A stretch of 64,000 nt of DNA from Trinickia dabaoshanensis (GTDB taxonomy: Bacteria > Pseudomonadota > Gammaproteobacteria > Burkholderiales > Burkholderiaceae), in NCBI RefSeq assembly GCF_002879885.1, contig NZ_PNYA01000028.1, forward strand, positions 1-64,000, in the 5' to 3' direction. This document shows positions 25,978 to 34,766 of this stretch, piece after piece. Below the pieces are notes generated by a model. That model ran no database searches. It saw nothing but the letters and a program-made list of their open reading frames with translations, and was not told where the DNA came from. The translations under genes and the position numbers were made by a program. Numbering within the stretch: position 1 is the stretch's first letter; the number at the start of each line of letters is the position of its first letter.

Positions 25978-26274
25978 GGGCACAATAATAGCAGAAATTT
26001 TTTTCGCTCATAGACGCCGACTCGGCTGAAGAGTTTTTCCCCGATACATGGCCTCGAACATCCATCGTCGTCAGATGGCGTACGGCCGCTTTCCAACATT
26101 GACGGGCCATCTGCACGACCTATAAGTAACGCTCCCGGGTGGCAGAAACTGGCCGGTCCCGGACGCCCCCCGTCGACGCCACCGCTCCGCCGCCGAGCCA
26201 TGCCAGTTTCGATACTAGCGGCCGCGAAACCCCACTCCCCAAACCCCAAAAAACCCTGTAGAATCGCGGTCTTC

Positions 26275-26349
26275 GCGGGCGTCGTATAATGGCTATTACC
26301 CTAGCTTCCCAAGCTAGAGACGTGGGTTCGATTCCCATCGCCCGCTCCA
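26275..26349 (+). tRNA. tRNA-Gly (anticodon CCC), CCA encoded
   Basis: The acceptor stem GCGGGCG/CGCCCGC, anticodon stem CTAGC/GCTAG with loop TTCCCAA, and T-arm GTGGGTTCGATTCCCAT fold as a standard tRNA. Loop positions 34-36 read CCC, giving glycine. The 3' CCA is encoded at 26347-26349. A TAGAAT -10 box lies at 26259-26264. A long minus-strand frame over this gene (MGIEPTSLAWEAR) is a known antisense-tRNA artefact. Confidence 0.95.
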
Positions 26350-26701
26350 AGTTGACCACCGGCCGAACAGTGTCTCGACCGTGCAAGGCAGTTTGAAGCC
26401 CTCCGCCTTCTCTCACCCCCTTCGCCCTTTTCACTCCAACGAATCGCCGAGCCTTCGCTGTGCCGATACGCATCACGCCCGGCATAGAACGCCCGCTAGC
26501 AAACCAGCCCTCTCCCCGAGACTTGCTATACTGCACTCCGGCTTGCCTGGACACTAGGCGACGCGGCGCATGCCGTCCGCCTCTGCCTGGGCCTCCTCGA
26601 CCCGTGCGATCGGGTCGCGATCGCGATGCCCATCCCGGCAGCATGTCCCCCAAGCGCCTCATCCGGAGTCGGCAAGTTGCCTCTGATGACGTGAGCCTGC
26701 C
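26350..26701. other. Intergenic region after tRNA-Gly
   Basis: No coding gene is supported. No integrase, attachment-site duplication or terminator was recognised next to the tRNA. Confidence 0.4.
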
Positions 26702-27136
26702 ATGTCGGCGGAAAGATCTTCGAAACGCACCCTACTACTGCTCGCCTTTCTCTCGGTGACCACCGTCGCTTCGGCGCAGACACTCACCGACGAACTCGCC
26801 AAACGCACCGGCGTGAGCCCCGAGCAAGTTACCGCGCTGCTCGCCAACTGCGACGCGAACCGAAACAGCATGAAGCTCTGCGCGTGGCGCGACGAACTCG
26901 CCGCCGAACGCACGTTGAGCCGGCTCATCGACGAAAAACGCGCCGCCTCTCCCAAATGCGGCGCCGTCCTCGAGCAAAAAGTCGCAGCCTGGCAAAGGCG
27001 GCGTGACGAAACTTGCCGACAATCCGCGCAGCGCCAATGGACCGACGGCTCGATGCAGTCGGCCGCCCTCGCGATGTGTACGACGGATCGCACCAAACAG
27101 ATGATGCAGACCCTCTCCTCGAATAGCTGCCCGTAG
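26702..27136 (+). CDS. Exported hypothetical protein with conserved cysteines
   Basis: A 144-residue protein with a signal peptide (SKRTLLLLAFLSVTTVASA, cleavage before QTLTDE). The mature part has five or six cysteines spread along it (NCDANR, LCAWRD, KCGAVL, TCRQSA, MCTTDR, NSCP), suggesting disulfide bonds in the periplasm. The C-terminal W.DGSMQSAALAMCTTDRTKQ resembles the LprI/DUF1311 lysozyme-inhibitor-like pattern, but I would not assign it firmly. It is rightward and apparently monocistronic. Confidence 0.6.
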   Translation: MSAERSSKRTLLLLAFLSVTTVASAQTLTDELAKRTGVSPEQVTALLANCDANRNSMKLCAWRDELAAERTLSRLIDEKRAASPKCGAVLEQKVAAWQRRRDETCRQSAQRQWTDGSMQSAALAMCTTDRTKQMMQTLSSNSCP

Positions 27137-27361
27137 CACCGGCACCTCTCTTGAAAATGCGAGGGCCACCCCAACGATGTTTCCGTCGGCGATTTCCGCG
27201 TGTATGCATCCGCCAACCAAGTTCGGCCTGATTTCGAGAATCGATCAAACCAAACAAGTGTGACCGTCGCGGAATTTCCGGCGCGCGCCGTTGTCGATAT
27301 TTGGCTCGGCTAACCGCCACTCGGCTCTGCCGCCTGCCCACTATTTGCGCAACCGATAACG

Positions 27362-27583
27362 ATGGAACGGTATTTCATGTCACGCACGAGCGCAGTCGGG
27401 TTGCTCGTCGATACGCGCCAAGCGCTCGTCGCCGACATGCACGATAAGCCGGCACACGAGGCCGAGCGCAGCCAACAGATGATTCACGAGGTCGAGCGGC
27501 TACTGCTGGACGTACGAGTGGGTCGCACGCGCGAGTTCAAACTCGAATTTCCGAACCGGATGCACGTCATCGTCTCCGACTGA
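27362..27583 (+). CDS. Small hypothetical protein, 73 aa
   Basis: Encodes [20 protein letters not shown], then [20 protein letters not shown] and a beta-like end. A start at 27377 (MSRTSAV) is also possible. It is helical and charged, with no known domain or membrane segment. A strong terminator lies about 110 bp beyond its stop. Support is moderate: the frame is open and composition is protein-like, but no homologue is recalled. Confidence 0.45.
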   Translation: MERYFMSRTSAVGLLVDTRQALVADMHDKPAHEAERSQQMIHEVERLLLDVRVGRTREFKLEFPNRMHVIVSD

Positions 27584-27690
27584 GCCTTCCGGCGCACACG
27601 CCAAGCAACGAGATTTCCCGCGCGCCGCGCTCTCGTCTACAATCTCGCCCACGACTTGACGCCGGCCTTGCGCCGGCGCGCCCGACACGC

Positions 27691-27715
27691 AAGCCGCCCG
27701 CGTTGGCGGCTTTTT
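27691..27715 (+). terminator. Intrinsic terminator in front of trmB
   Basis: An 8-bp stem AAGCCGCC/GGCGGCTT (27691-27698 and 27705-27712) with a 6-nt loop runs into five T residues (27711-27715). It sits 39 bp before the trmB ATG. A TACAAT box at 27638-27643 could start a transcript of about 65 nt ending here. It may therefore act as an attenuator or make a short RNA, or simply end the upstream small gene. Confidence 0.7.
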
Positions 27716-27753
27716 CATTCGCCGGGCGCCAGCGCCTTCGACTGTTGACAACG

Positions 27754-28509
27754 ATGATTCACGATCCGAACGATACGGGCTTGCCGCCCGATGCCCCCGG
27801 CGACGCCGGCGACGCAACGCCGCCCTCCACCGACGCTCCCCGCTTTCCGCGCCGCATTCGCAGCTTCGTGACGCGCGCCGGCCGCGTATCGACGGGCCAG
27901 CGGCGCGCGCTCGACGAACTCGGGCCGCGCTTCGTCGTACCTTACTCGCCCAACCCCGTGAACTGGGAAACCGTGTTCGGCCGCCAAGCGCCGCGCGTGC
28001 TCGAGATCGGTTTCGGCATGGGCGCTACGACAGCCGAGATCGCCGCCGCCCGGCCGGGCGACGATTTCATCGGCGTCGAGGTTCATGAGCCCGGCGTGGG
28101 CGCCCTACTGAAGCTCATTGGCGACCAAGGGCTCACCAACATCCGGATCATTCAGCACGACGCGGTCGAGGTGATCGAGCAAATGATCGAGGCAGGCTCG
28201 CTCGACGGCGTGCACATTTTCTTCCCCGATCCGTGGCACAAGGCGCGGCATCACAAACGCCGGCTCATTCAACCGCCGTTCGTCGCACTGTTGGCGTCGC
28301 GCCTCAAACCCGGCGCGTATCTGCACTGCGCGACCGACTGGCAAAACTACGCCGAGCAAATGCTCGAAGTACTCGGCGCCGACCCGTCGCTAGAAAACAC
28401 GGCGCAAGATTACGCGCCCCGCCCCGATTACCGTCCCGTGACGAAGTTCGAACGGCGAGGGCTGCGGCTGGGCCACGGCGTATGGGACCTCGTGTTCAAA
28501 CGCCGCTGA
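27754..28509 (+). CDS. trmB: tRNA (guanine-N7)-methyltransferase
   Basis: Methylates G46 in the variable loop of tRNAs using S-adenosylmethionine. The 251-residue protein has the SAM-binding loop [15 protein letters not shown] (near residue 87), the acidic motif [12 protein letters not shown] (near 108), and the hallmark [20 protein letters not shown] (about 158-177). The C-terminal [17 protein letters not shown] is typical. An N-terminal Pro/Asp-rich extension of about 30 residues precedes the domain. The ATG at 27754 is chosen over an upstream ATG at 27703, which lies inside the terminator stem. Confidence 0.95.
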   Translation: MIHDPNDTGLPPDAPGDAGDATPPSTDAPRFPRRIRSFVTRAGRVSTGQRRALDELGPRFVVPYSPNPVNWETVFGRQAPRVLEIGFGMGATTAEIAAARPGDDFIGVEVHEPGVGALLKLIGDQGLTNIRIIQHDAVEVIEQMIEAGSLDGVHIFFPDPWHKARHHKRRLIQPPFVALLASRLKPGAYLHCATDWQNYAEQMLEVLGADPSLENTAQDYAPRPDYRPVTKFERRGLRLGHGVWDLVFKRR

Positions 28510-28545
28510 GCGCACACTGCATCCGGTAGGCGGGGTGCGGCAACG

Positions 28546-29382
28546 CTAAGCGCCCCAGTTGAGCGCATCGCCGTAACCGATGACGAGCACGATCATCCCG
28601 AACGCTATGCGGTACCAAGCGAACGCGGTGAAATCGTGCGTGGCCAGATAGCGCAGCAACCAGCGCACGCAAATGAAGGCGCTCACGAAGGCGGCGGCCG
28701 TGCCCACCGTCAAGATATCGGCAATATCGACGAACGCCGTGCCGCGATGCTTGATCAGTTCGTAAAGCGTCGCGCCACCGATGACGGGGATCGCGAGAAA
28801 GAAAGAAAACTCGGTCGCGACGCGCCGTTCGACGCCGAGCAGCATCGCCCCGATGATCGTCGAGCCCGAACGCGAAACGCCCGGAATCAACGCGCAGCAT
28901 TGCGCGCATCCCACCTTCAGCGCGTCGAGCGGGCGCAATTCGTCGATGGTCCGAATCCGCCCGGACGCACCGGCGCGGCGACGCTCGCGTGCTTGCGCCC
29001 ACAAAATGACGACTCCGCCCACGACGAGCGCGACCGCCACCGGAACCGGCGCGAATAGCGCGTCCTTGATCACGGCTTCGAACGACAAGCCCAGCAAAAC
29101 CGCGGGAATCGTGGCGATGACGACGTTCAGCGCGAAACGGCGCTGCGTGGCGTCGCCCCATACCCCCGAGGCGACACGGCCGATGCGCCGGCGGTATTCC
29201 CAGCACACGGCCAGAATCGCGCCGAACTGAATGACGACGTGAAACGTCTTCGCCGAATCGCCGCCGAAATTGAGCAGGCTGCCGACGACGATCAGATGCC
29301 CGGTACTGGACACCGGAAGAAATTCGGTCAGCCCTTCGACGACGCCGAGTATCAATGCCTTGCCGATCAAAACCCAGTCCAT
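28546..29382 (-). CDS. uppP: Undecaprenyl-diphosphatase
   Basis: An integral membrane enzyme that recycles undecaprenyl pyrophosphate for peptidoglycan and surface glycan synthesis; it also gives low-level bacitracin resistance. The 278-residue protein has both BacA motifs: [16 protein letters not shown] (about residues 15-30) and [10 protein letters not shown] (about 165-174), with the catalytic Glu and Ser residues present. About eight membrane helices are predicted. The ATG at 29382 has a GAGGG site, and a longer upstream frame is not supported. It converges with trmB. Confidence 0.95.
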   Translation of the reverse strand: MDWVLIGKALILGVVEGLTEFLPVSSTGHLIVVGSLLNFGGDSAKTFHVVIQFGAILAVCWEYRRRIGRVASGVWGDATQRRFALNVVIATIPAVLLGLSFEAVIKDALFAPVPVAVALVVGGVVILWAQARERRRAGASGRIRTIDELRPLDALKVGCAQCCALIPGVSRSGSTIIGAMLLGVERRVATEFSFFLAIPVIGGATLYELIKHRGTAFVDIADILTVGTAAAFVSAFICVRWLLRYLATHDFTAFAWYRIAFGMIVLVIGYGDALNWGA

Positions 29383-29462
29383 CGGTGCCCTCTCTCTCGG
29401 TAGTGACAATACGAGCGGACCGGACGATCGAGCGTGCGCGGCCCATCCCGGCCGCGCTGTCG

Positions 29463-30056
29463 TCATTTCTCGACGATTTGGACGCGTATGCCGTTTGTAA
29501 GGATCGTGATTGTACCGGGTTCGAAGTTCACCCCGGCGAATTGAAGCTGATCGGGCTTGAAGGTGTAGATGGGATAGCCGTCGAGCCACTGCGCGGCCGC
29601 GAGTGCACCGGCCGACTCGATCTGCTGACGGTAGGCCCGGGCCTCGCCGTCTACGTCCACCCGCTCGACCGTCGGCGAGCGCAGCACCACCGCATGGCTC
29701 GGCTCGTCGTATTGAAGCTGACTCGTCAGTAGAAATCCGCCGTCGACCGGTTGCTGCAAGAACGGACTTTCGACGTGAGCATCCACATGCACGGTGACGC
29801 GGTTGGCGCCCGGCTCGAAACCGACGACGGGATTGGTCAGCGCGACGTCGAATAGCTGCGATACGGTGCGGTGATACGGGAATTTGCGGGCGACCGCGGT
29901 TTGCACCTGCTCACGCGAAAACGTGTAGTGATCGGGGATGAACGGAAACGTCGAACTCGCGCACGCCGACAGCGACAAACCGATGCCCGCGCCGGCCAAC
30001 GCGGCGCAAGCCAAACCCAACAATCTGCGCCGGCGGGGCGCGATGGCATTCGTCAT
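29463..30056 (-). CDS. DUF1439 (YceB-type) lipoprotein
   Basis: A 197-residue lipoprotein. The signal peptide ends in a lipobox SLSAC (cysteine near residue 32), so it is probably membrane-anchored and faces the periplasm. The DUF1439 domain includes [20 protein letters not shown] and a beta-rich remainder. Function unknown. The ATG at 30056 overlaps the stop of the YkgJ gene (ATGA) and has AGGAGG upstream, so the two genes are coupled. Confidence 0.83.
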   Translation of the reverse strand: MTNAIAPRRRRLLGLACAALAGAGIGLSLSACASSTFPFIPDHYTFSREQVQTAVARKFPYHRTVSQLFDVALTNPVVGFEPGANRVTVHVDAHVESPFLQQPVDGGFLLTSQLQYDEPSHAVVLRSPTVERVDVDGEARAYRQQIESAGALAAAQWLDGYPIYTFKPDQLQFAGVNFEPGTITILTNGIRVQIVEK

Positions 30057-30367
30057 GCATGACCTCCTAATGTGGGCTGCGTATCGGCCTCGAGTTGCGT
30101 CAGCCAAGCGAGCGCGTACGCTTGCGTGGTGCCGCACATCTGCGGCTGCGGCTGCAAACCCGAGCAGCAAGCCGGGCGTTCCGGCTGGCCGAAGATGCGG
30201 CACTGCGCGTCATCGTCGAGTTGGACACATCGGACGCCGGCAGGTTTGCCGTTGGGCATTCCCGGAATCGGGCTCGAGATCGACGGAGCGATGCAACACG
30301 CCCCGCACCCGGGACGGCAAGCATGTTCGGCGACGGGCGAACGGATGGGCAAACCGGGAGCGTTCAA
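30053..30367 (-). CDS. YkgJ family cysteine-cluster protein
   Basis: A 104-residue protein with eight cysteines in the YkgJ pattern: CRPGCGACC near residues 17-25, then VRCVQLDDDAQCRIFG, RPACCSG and MCG. This arrangement suggests a zinc or iron-sulfur site. The biochemical role is not established. It is the first gene of a two-gene leftward operon with the DUF1439 lipoprotein. Confidence 0.85.
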   Translation of the reverse strand: MNAPGLPIRSPVAEHACRPGCGACCIAPSISSPIPGMPNGKPAGVRCVQLDDDAQCRIFGQPERPACCSGLQPQPQMCGTTQAYALAWLTQLEADTQPTLGGHA

Positions 30368-30472
30368 TGCAATGGCTCGTATCGATGACTTGGCGCGCGT
30401 CGCCGCATCGGCGCACGAACTCGCAACCTTGGTAAAGTAGATGTTTCGCCCACGATTTTAGAGGATCGCAGC

Positions 30473-30730
30473 ATGCGCGGTACGCGCGCCATTTACGCGG
30501 TGCAAAAGCTCAAGGAGCGCACCGGCAACAACCATTACGCGGCCATCGGGATGCCCGGCGGTTTATTTCGTCTGGTGGATCGCGCAAGCGGCGTCGAGTT
30601 GCCGCTGTCCGAGCCGTTGCCGCTCGATGCGTTCGTCGCCTTCGTAGACGCCATCTCACCGGCCAAACCGCGCAAAGTCAGCAAGCTCGACGCGGCGTTC
30701 GAGGCGCAGATCAAACGCAGCAAACGCTGA
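30473..30730 (+). CDS. Small hypothetical protein, 85 aa
   Basis: Encodes a basic 85-residue protein (MRGTRAIYAVQKLKERTGNN, then GLFRLVDRASGVELPLSEPL) with a Lys/Arg-rich end (FEAQIKRSKR). There is no membrane segment or named domain. AGAGGA upstream of the ATG supports the start. It lies 89 bp before pcm. Function unknown. Confidence 0.6.
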   Translation: MRGTRAIYAVQKLKERTGNNHYAAIGMPGGLFRLVDRASGVELPLSEPLPLDAFVAFVDAISPAKPRKVSKLDAAFEAQIKRSKR

Positions 30731-30819
30731 GGACTGCGGCGGCAGGCACCCGGTTTGGTACAATCCCGAGGTTTCTTTCCGTCGTACCGAACCGCTACGT
30801 CCAAGTCCGTCAAGTCGCC

Positions 30820-31473
30820 ATGAACATCGAGCAAGCCCGTTTCAACATGATCGAACAACAAATTCGCCCCTGGGACGTGCTGGACCAGGACGTGCTGAAT
30901 CTGCTGTCGGTCGTCAAGCGCGAAAACTACGTTCCCGCCGCCTACCGCGAAATCGCGTTCGCCGATCTCGAAGTGCCGCTGCCCGCCGGCGAGCATATGC
31001 TCTTCCCGCGCGTCGAAGCGCGCATCCTGCAAGAGCTGGCCGTCAAGAAGCACGAAACCGTGCTCGAAATCGGCGCCGGCTCGGGCTATATGGCCGCGCT
31101 GCTCGCCCATCGCGCCCGTCACGTGCTGACGGTGGATATCAAGCCGGAACTCGCGGAACTCGCCAAGCGCAATCTCGCCGAGAACGGCGTGACGAACGCC
31201 GAAGTGGCAACGGGCGACGGTGCACGCGGCTGGCCTGCAAGCGCGCCGTACGATGTGATCTGCGTATCGGGCGGCCTGCCGGTGCTCCCGCAAGAAATGC
31301 TCGAGCAACTGAAGATCGGCGGCCGACTGGCTGCGTTCGTCGGCACGGCGCCGGTCATGAAGGCGCAAATCATCACGCGCGTCGACGAAAAGCAGTTCCG
31401 CGTGGCGGACGTTTTCGAAACGTACATCGAGCCGCTCATCAACGCCGTTCAGCCGCCGCGCTTCAAGTTCTAA
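30820..31473 (+). CDS. Protein-L-isoaspartate O-methyltransferase family protein
   Basis: A 217-residue SAM-dependent methyltransferase of the PCMT family, which repairs isoaspartyl residues in aged proteins. It has MIEQQIRPWDVLD (about residues 10-22), the SAM loop VLEIGAGSGYMAALLA (about 79-94) and LTVDIKPELAELAK. It is close to the typical 210-230 length. A TACAAT box at 30759-30764 could be its -10. The rhodanese gene follows 79 bp downstream. Confidence 0.88.
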   Translation: MNIEQARFNMIEQQIRPWDVLDQDVLNLLSVVKRENYVPAAYREIAFADLEVPLPAGEHMLFPRVEARILQELAVKKHETVLEIGAGSGYMAALLAHRARHVLTVDIKPELAELAKRNLAENGVTNAEVATGDGARGWPASAPYDVICVSGGLPVLPQEMLEQLKIGGRLAAFVGTAPVMKAQIITRVDEKQFRVADVFETYIEPLINAVQPPRFKF

Positions 31474-31552
31474 ACGTCCCTTTCTCGAGCGAGGGCGCGG
31501 CTTCGCCGTTATCGGCCGCCCCCTCGTCCCGCTCTTCCGATCGATCGTCACC

Positions 31553-31876
31553 ATGCAAAACCTGACCGCGCCCGCTCTCGCCGAATGGCTCGCCGACACC
31601 TCGCGCGCCGCGCCCGTGCTGCTCGACGTACGCGAACCGTGGGAACTCGCCACCGCGCATATCGCCGGCTGCGTGGATATCCCGATGCGCGATATCCCGG
31701 CGCGCAGCGAAGAGTTGGACGACGAAGCGCCGATCGTGTGCATCTGTCATCACGGTGCCCGCAGCGCGAACGTGGCGATGTTTCTGGAAGGCCGCGGCTT
31801 CAAGAACGTATTCAATCTCCAAGGCGGTATCGACGCCTGGTCGCGCCAGGTCGATCCGAAGGTACCGCTTTATTGA
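31553..31876 (+). CDS. Rhodanese-like domain protein
   Basis: A 107-residue single-domain sulfurtransferase. It has VLLDVREPWELATAHIAGCV (about residues 22-41) and the active-site loop CICHHGARSANVAMFL, whose second Cys-His-His-Gly-Ala-Arg-Ser supplies the persulfide cysteine. It ends with the family's FNLQGGIDAWS. It probably handles sulfane sulfur in the cytoplasm and is likely co-transcribed with the methyltransferase gene. Confidence 0.88.
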   Translation: MQNLTAPALAEWLADTSRAAPVLLDVREPWELATAHIAGCVDIPMRDIPARSEELDDEAPIVCICHHGARSANVAMFLEGRGFKNVFNLQGGIDAWSRQVDPKVPLY

Positions 31877-31888
31877 GCGGTGCGACGC

Positions 31889-32485
31889 CTAAGCGGTGCT
31901 TCGCACGAAGGCCAACAGCAGGCTGTAGTCGCCTGCATCCGCTGCACGCAACGCGGCTAAGTAATTCGACCGGGCGTTGTCAGCTTTAACCAACGTCCCG
32001 CCCCCGCCCCACGAAAACGGCGCCTCGCCCATGGTGCGCAAGAGCGCATCCGCCATCATTCGCGAATGTCGACCATTGCCATTGGGAAAAGGGTGAACCC
32101 ACACTAAATCGCGGTGGAAACGCGCGGCGATTTCGTCCGGCGCGAACGTTTCGTTTTCGACCCACCACCGCGCGTTATCGAAGAGATCTCTCAGTTTGAC
32201 GCTCACCTGCGTCCAGTCACATCCGATGTTCTTGTCGGACTTGCGGAACGTCCCTGCCCATGACCAGGTCTGGTCGAACATCTTCTTGTGAAGATCGCGA
32301 CAGAAGGCTTCACTGAGGACATCGACCTTACGCTGGCGGCGAGCCCACTGCACGGCTCGCAGGATGTTCTCCTGCTCCCAGTCGTTCAGGTCGCCCTTGG
32401 TGAGCACGTGCGTCGGTATCAACCCTGCAAGCTCGTCAGGGTCGAGCGGTGTCTGGCCGTCCTGTTCGTCTAAATCTATCGCCAT
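31889..32485 (-). CDS. Fic/DOC family protein ('mobile mystery protein B')
   Basis: A 198-residue Fic-domain protein predicted to transfer AMP or another nucleotide monophosphate to a target. The catalytic motif HPFPNGNGRHSR is complete (about residues 132-143), including the His, Asn and Arg needed for catalysis. The N-terminal TPLDPDELAGLIPTHVLTKG matches the 'mobile mystery protein B' family named for its spread on mobile DNA. It follows its regulator gene with a 10-bp overlap. I could not see an inhibitory (S/T)xxxE(G/N) helix with confidence, so restraint may come from the partner. Confidence 0.88.
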   Translation of the reverse strand: MAIDLDEQDGQTPLDPDELAGLIPTHVLTKGDLNDWEQENILRAVQWARRQRKVDVLSEAFCRDLHKKMFDQTWSWAGTFRKSDKNIGCDWTQVSVKLRDLFDNARWWVENETFAPDEIAARFHRDLVWVHPFPNGNGRHSRMMADALLRTMGEAPFSWGGGGTLVKADNARSNYLAALRAADAGDYSLLLAFVRSTA

Positions 32486-32949
32486 AGATCGGACCAGCGG
32501 CCCCTGAGAAGCTCCGCCGTTCTCTGCTCGAGCTGCTTCCGAAGTCGGTCGGTTGCCGGACGTTGGTCTTCTAGACTCATCGTGTGCGCAACACCGCTCA
32601 CTTCCTGCAACGCGATCGAGCGCGCGCGGTCTTCGACCATTTCAGTCAGTGGTTTTCTCGGCACGAGTGCGTAGACCAGTTCGCAGTCCAACCCGTCAGC
32701 CAATTTGCGAAGGTGCCCGAGCGTGATTCGCTCCTCGGCTTCGGCCGTCTCCGATTTGTGAAGAGTAGAGCTGGCGATACCTAGTCGGTCCGCTTGCTGT
32801 CGCTCGGTGAGCCCAAGCGCCTCTCGGATGGCCTTCAACCATCCGCGCGGCGGGGGACGACGCTTGGCCAGCGGAGTATAGGAAACCACTGCCGCCTGCA
32901 GCTGCTCGAGCCGAAGCTGCCTCAGTCGATAATCCATTTGCTGGCTCAT
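32476..32949 (-). CDS. HTH regulator ('mobile mystery protein A'), Fic partner
   Basis: A 157-residue protein with an XRE-type helix-turn-helix at about residues 38-90 (IREALGLTERQQADRLGIAS, then SSTLHKSETAE and ITLGHLRKLADGL). It matches the 'mobile mystery protein A' family that accompanies the Fic gene. It is first in the two-gene leftward operon and probably acts as antitoxin, autorepressor or both. A perfect 11-bp inverted repeat overlaps its start codon and is the likely operator. Confidence 0.85.
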   Translation of the reverse strand: MSQQMDYRLRQLRLEQLQAAVVSYTPLAKRRPPPRGWLKAIREALGLTERQQADRLGIASSTLHKSETAEAEERITLGHLRKLADGLDCELVYALVPRKPLTEMVEDRARSIALQEVSGVAHTMSLEDQRPATDRLRKQLEQRTAELLRGRWSDLWR

Positions 32950-32982
32950 AGGCTATCAGATATTCAAGAAATGATAGCCTAT
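32948..32982. promoter_or_regulatory. Palindromic operator candidate of the Fic module
   Basis: ATAGGCTATCA (32948-32958) and TGATAGCCTAT (32972-32982) form a perfect 11-bp inverted repeat with a 13-bp spacer. The left arm covers the start codon of the HTH gene. The surrounding DNA is AT-rich and also has a smaller repeat around 33001-33050 (GCTTCA...TGAAGC, CATCA..TGATG). This layout suits autorepression by the HTH protein. Confidence 0.6.
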
Positions 32983-33235
32983 AGTCAAGCATTCATCAAT
33001 CATTTGCTTCACTTTGATGAAGCATGCAAACATCATTTGATGCACTATAGGCCAGCAACATTCAGCGGCGTGCTACTCCATACCGCGGCACCGAGCACCG
33101 TTCACCAATATCGCGCGTGGCGCTCGCCCACGGCGCGCCGCGCACCAACTTGATCCGCCTTCGTCGCTCGGCCGGCCACGGCCGAACGATCCCCACGCCC
33201 CCACGCGCCGCCCCTCTCGCTTAATAGGACTCGAT

Positions 33236-33250
33236 TGGCATACCCCTTGC
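33236..33250 (+). promoter_or_regulatory. Sigma-54 (RpoN) promoter for the urea operon
   Basis: TGGCATACCCCTTGC matches the -24/-12 consensus TGGCAC-N5-TTGC: GG and GC are exactly 10 bp apart. It predicts a start near 33262, about 90 bp before urtA, and implies nitrogen control through NtrC or a similar activator. Confidence 0.8.
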
Positions 33251-33350
33251 GTTGCTCGGCGGTCCGCTCGTGACCGTCGATCGTGATCGATGCACGCAAC
33301 GCGCGACGTACTCCAATAAACGTCATTTCAGCACCGGCAAGGGGAAGCAC

Positions 33351-34649
33351 ATGAAACGTCGCAGCTTGTTGAAGCTCGGTACGCTCTCCGGCGCGCTTGC
33401 GCTCGCAGGGCAAGCCCCGTTGGTTCGCGCGCAATCGTCGAAGGGACCCATCAAGGTCGGTATCTTGCATTCGTTGTCGGGCACGATGGCGATCTCGGAA
33501 ACCTCCCTCAAAGATACGGCGCTCATGACGATCGCCGACATCAACAAGAACGGCGGCGTCATGGGCCGGCAAATCGAGCCCGTCGTCGTGGACCCCGCAT
33601 CGAATTGGCCGCTCTTCGCCGAAAAGGCGCGACAACTGCTCACGCAAGAGAAAGTCGCTTGCGTCTTCGGCTGCTGGACCTCGGTCTCGCGCAAATCGGT
33701 CTTGCCGGTCTTCGAGGAATTGAACGGCCTGCTCTATTACCCGGTTCAGTACGAAGGCGAAGAGATGTCGCGCAACGTCTTCTACACGGGCGCCGCGCCC
33801 AATCAGCAGGCGCTGCCCGCCGTCGAATATCTGATGGGCGCGGAAGGCGGCGGTGCGAAGCGCTTCTTCCTGCTCGGCACCGACTACGTGTATCCGCGCA
33901 CCACGAACAAGATCCTGCGCGCCTTCCTGCATTCGAAGGGCGTGGCCGACGCCGACATTCAAGAGGTCTATACCCCGTTCGGCCATAGCGACTACCAAAC
34001 GATCGTCGCCAATATCAAGGCCTTCGCGCAAGGCGGGAAAACGACCGTCGTCTCCACGATCAACGGCGATTCGAACGTGCCGTTCTATAAAGAACTCGGC
34101 AATCAAGGCATCAAAGCAACGGACACCCCCGTCGTCGCGTTCTCCGTCGGCGAAGAAGAGTTGCGCGGGATCGACACGAAACCGCTCGTCGGCCACCTCG
34201 CCGCATGGAATTACTTCATGTCGGTGCGCAGTCCGGCCAATGCGAAGTTCAAGTCGCAATGGGCCGAGTGGGTCAAGTCGCAAAACTTGCCCGGCGGCGC
34301 CAAGCGCGTCACGAACGATCCGATGGAAGCCACGTTCGTCGGCATCCACATGTGGAAGCAAGCCGTCGAGAAAGCCAAGAGCACCGACGTCGATAAAGTC
34401 CGCGTGGCAATGATCGGCCAGACCGTGGCCGCCCCCTCGGGATTCACATTGACGATGGACGGCAACCATCATTTGCACAAGCCCGTGATGATCGGCGAAA
34501 TCCGCGGCGATGGACAATTCAATGTCGTTTGGAAGACGAAGGCTCCCATTCGCGCTCAACCGTGGAGCCCGTACATCGCCGGCAACGCGGGCAAGCCTGA
34601 CGTCGTGAGCTCGATCGGCGAGTTCTTGCGCAGGCGCAGCCTCGCCTAA
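33351..34649 (+). CDS. urtA: Urea ABC transporter, substrate-binding protein
   Basis: A 432-residue periplasmic urea-binding protein. The N-terminus MKRRSLLKLGTLSGALALAG has a twin-arginine-like signal. The mature domain shows IKVGILHSLSGTMAISETSL, LLYYPVQYEGEEMSRNVFYT, and FVGIHMWKQAVEKA, all characteristic of UrtA and not of Liv binding proteins. It delivers urea to UrtBC. It is the first gene after the sigma-54 promoter and is followed by a GC hairpin. An upstream in-frame codon at 33252 lies over the transcription start and is rejected. Confidence 0.96.
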   Translation: MKRRSLLKLGTLSGALALAGQAPLVRAQSSKGPIKVGILHSLSGTMAISETSLKDTALMTIADINKNGGVMGRQIEPVVVDPASNWPLFAEKARQLLTQEKVACVFGCWTSVSRKSVLPVFEELNGLLYYPVQYEGEEMSRNVFYTGAAPNQQALPAVEYLMGAEGGGAKRFFLLGTDYVYPRTTNKILRAFLHSKGVADADIQEVYTPFGHSDYQTIVANIKAFAQGGKTTVVSTINGDSNVPFYKELGNQGIKATDTPVVAFSVGEEELRGIDTKPLVGHLAAWNYFMSVRSPANAKFKSQWAEWVKSQNLPGGAKRVTNDPMEATFVGIHMWKQAVEKAKSTDVDKVRVAMIGQTVAAPSGFTLTMDGNHHLHKPVMIGEIRGDGQFNVVWKTKAPIRAQPWSPYIAGNAGKPDVVSSIGEFLRRRSLA

Positions 34650-34651
34650 CC

Positions 34652-34670
34652 GGCGGCTCGCCGAGCCGCC
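34652..34670 (+). promoter_or_regulatory. GC hairpin between urtA and urtB
   Basis: GGCGGCTC/GAGCCGCC (34652-34659 and 34663-34670) forms an 8-bp stem with a 3-nt loop, 3 bp after the urtA stop. There is no T-run, so it probably protects the urtA message 3' end or reduces expression of downstream genes, as is common after binding-protein genes. Confidence 0.5.
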
Positions 34671-34766
34671 GCAAGCCGCGAGTACGGCATCGCGAAGCGC
34701 GCGAAAGGCGCGCCTCGCGCCATCGTCACTCGCCCACGGATCGTCGTCTTGATAGCGCCTCGACTC

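Noticed and set aside
26120-26662. A leftward frame of 180 codons over the tRNA-Gly gene, with MGIEPTSLAWEAR
   Set aside because: This is a well-known false protein from the antisense strand of tRNA genes.
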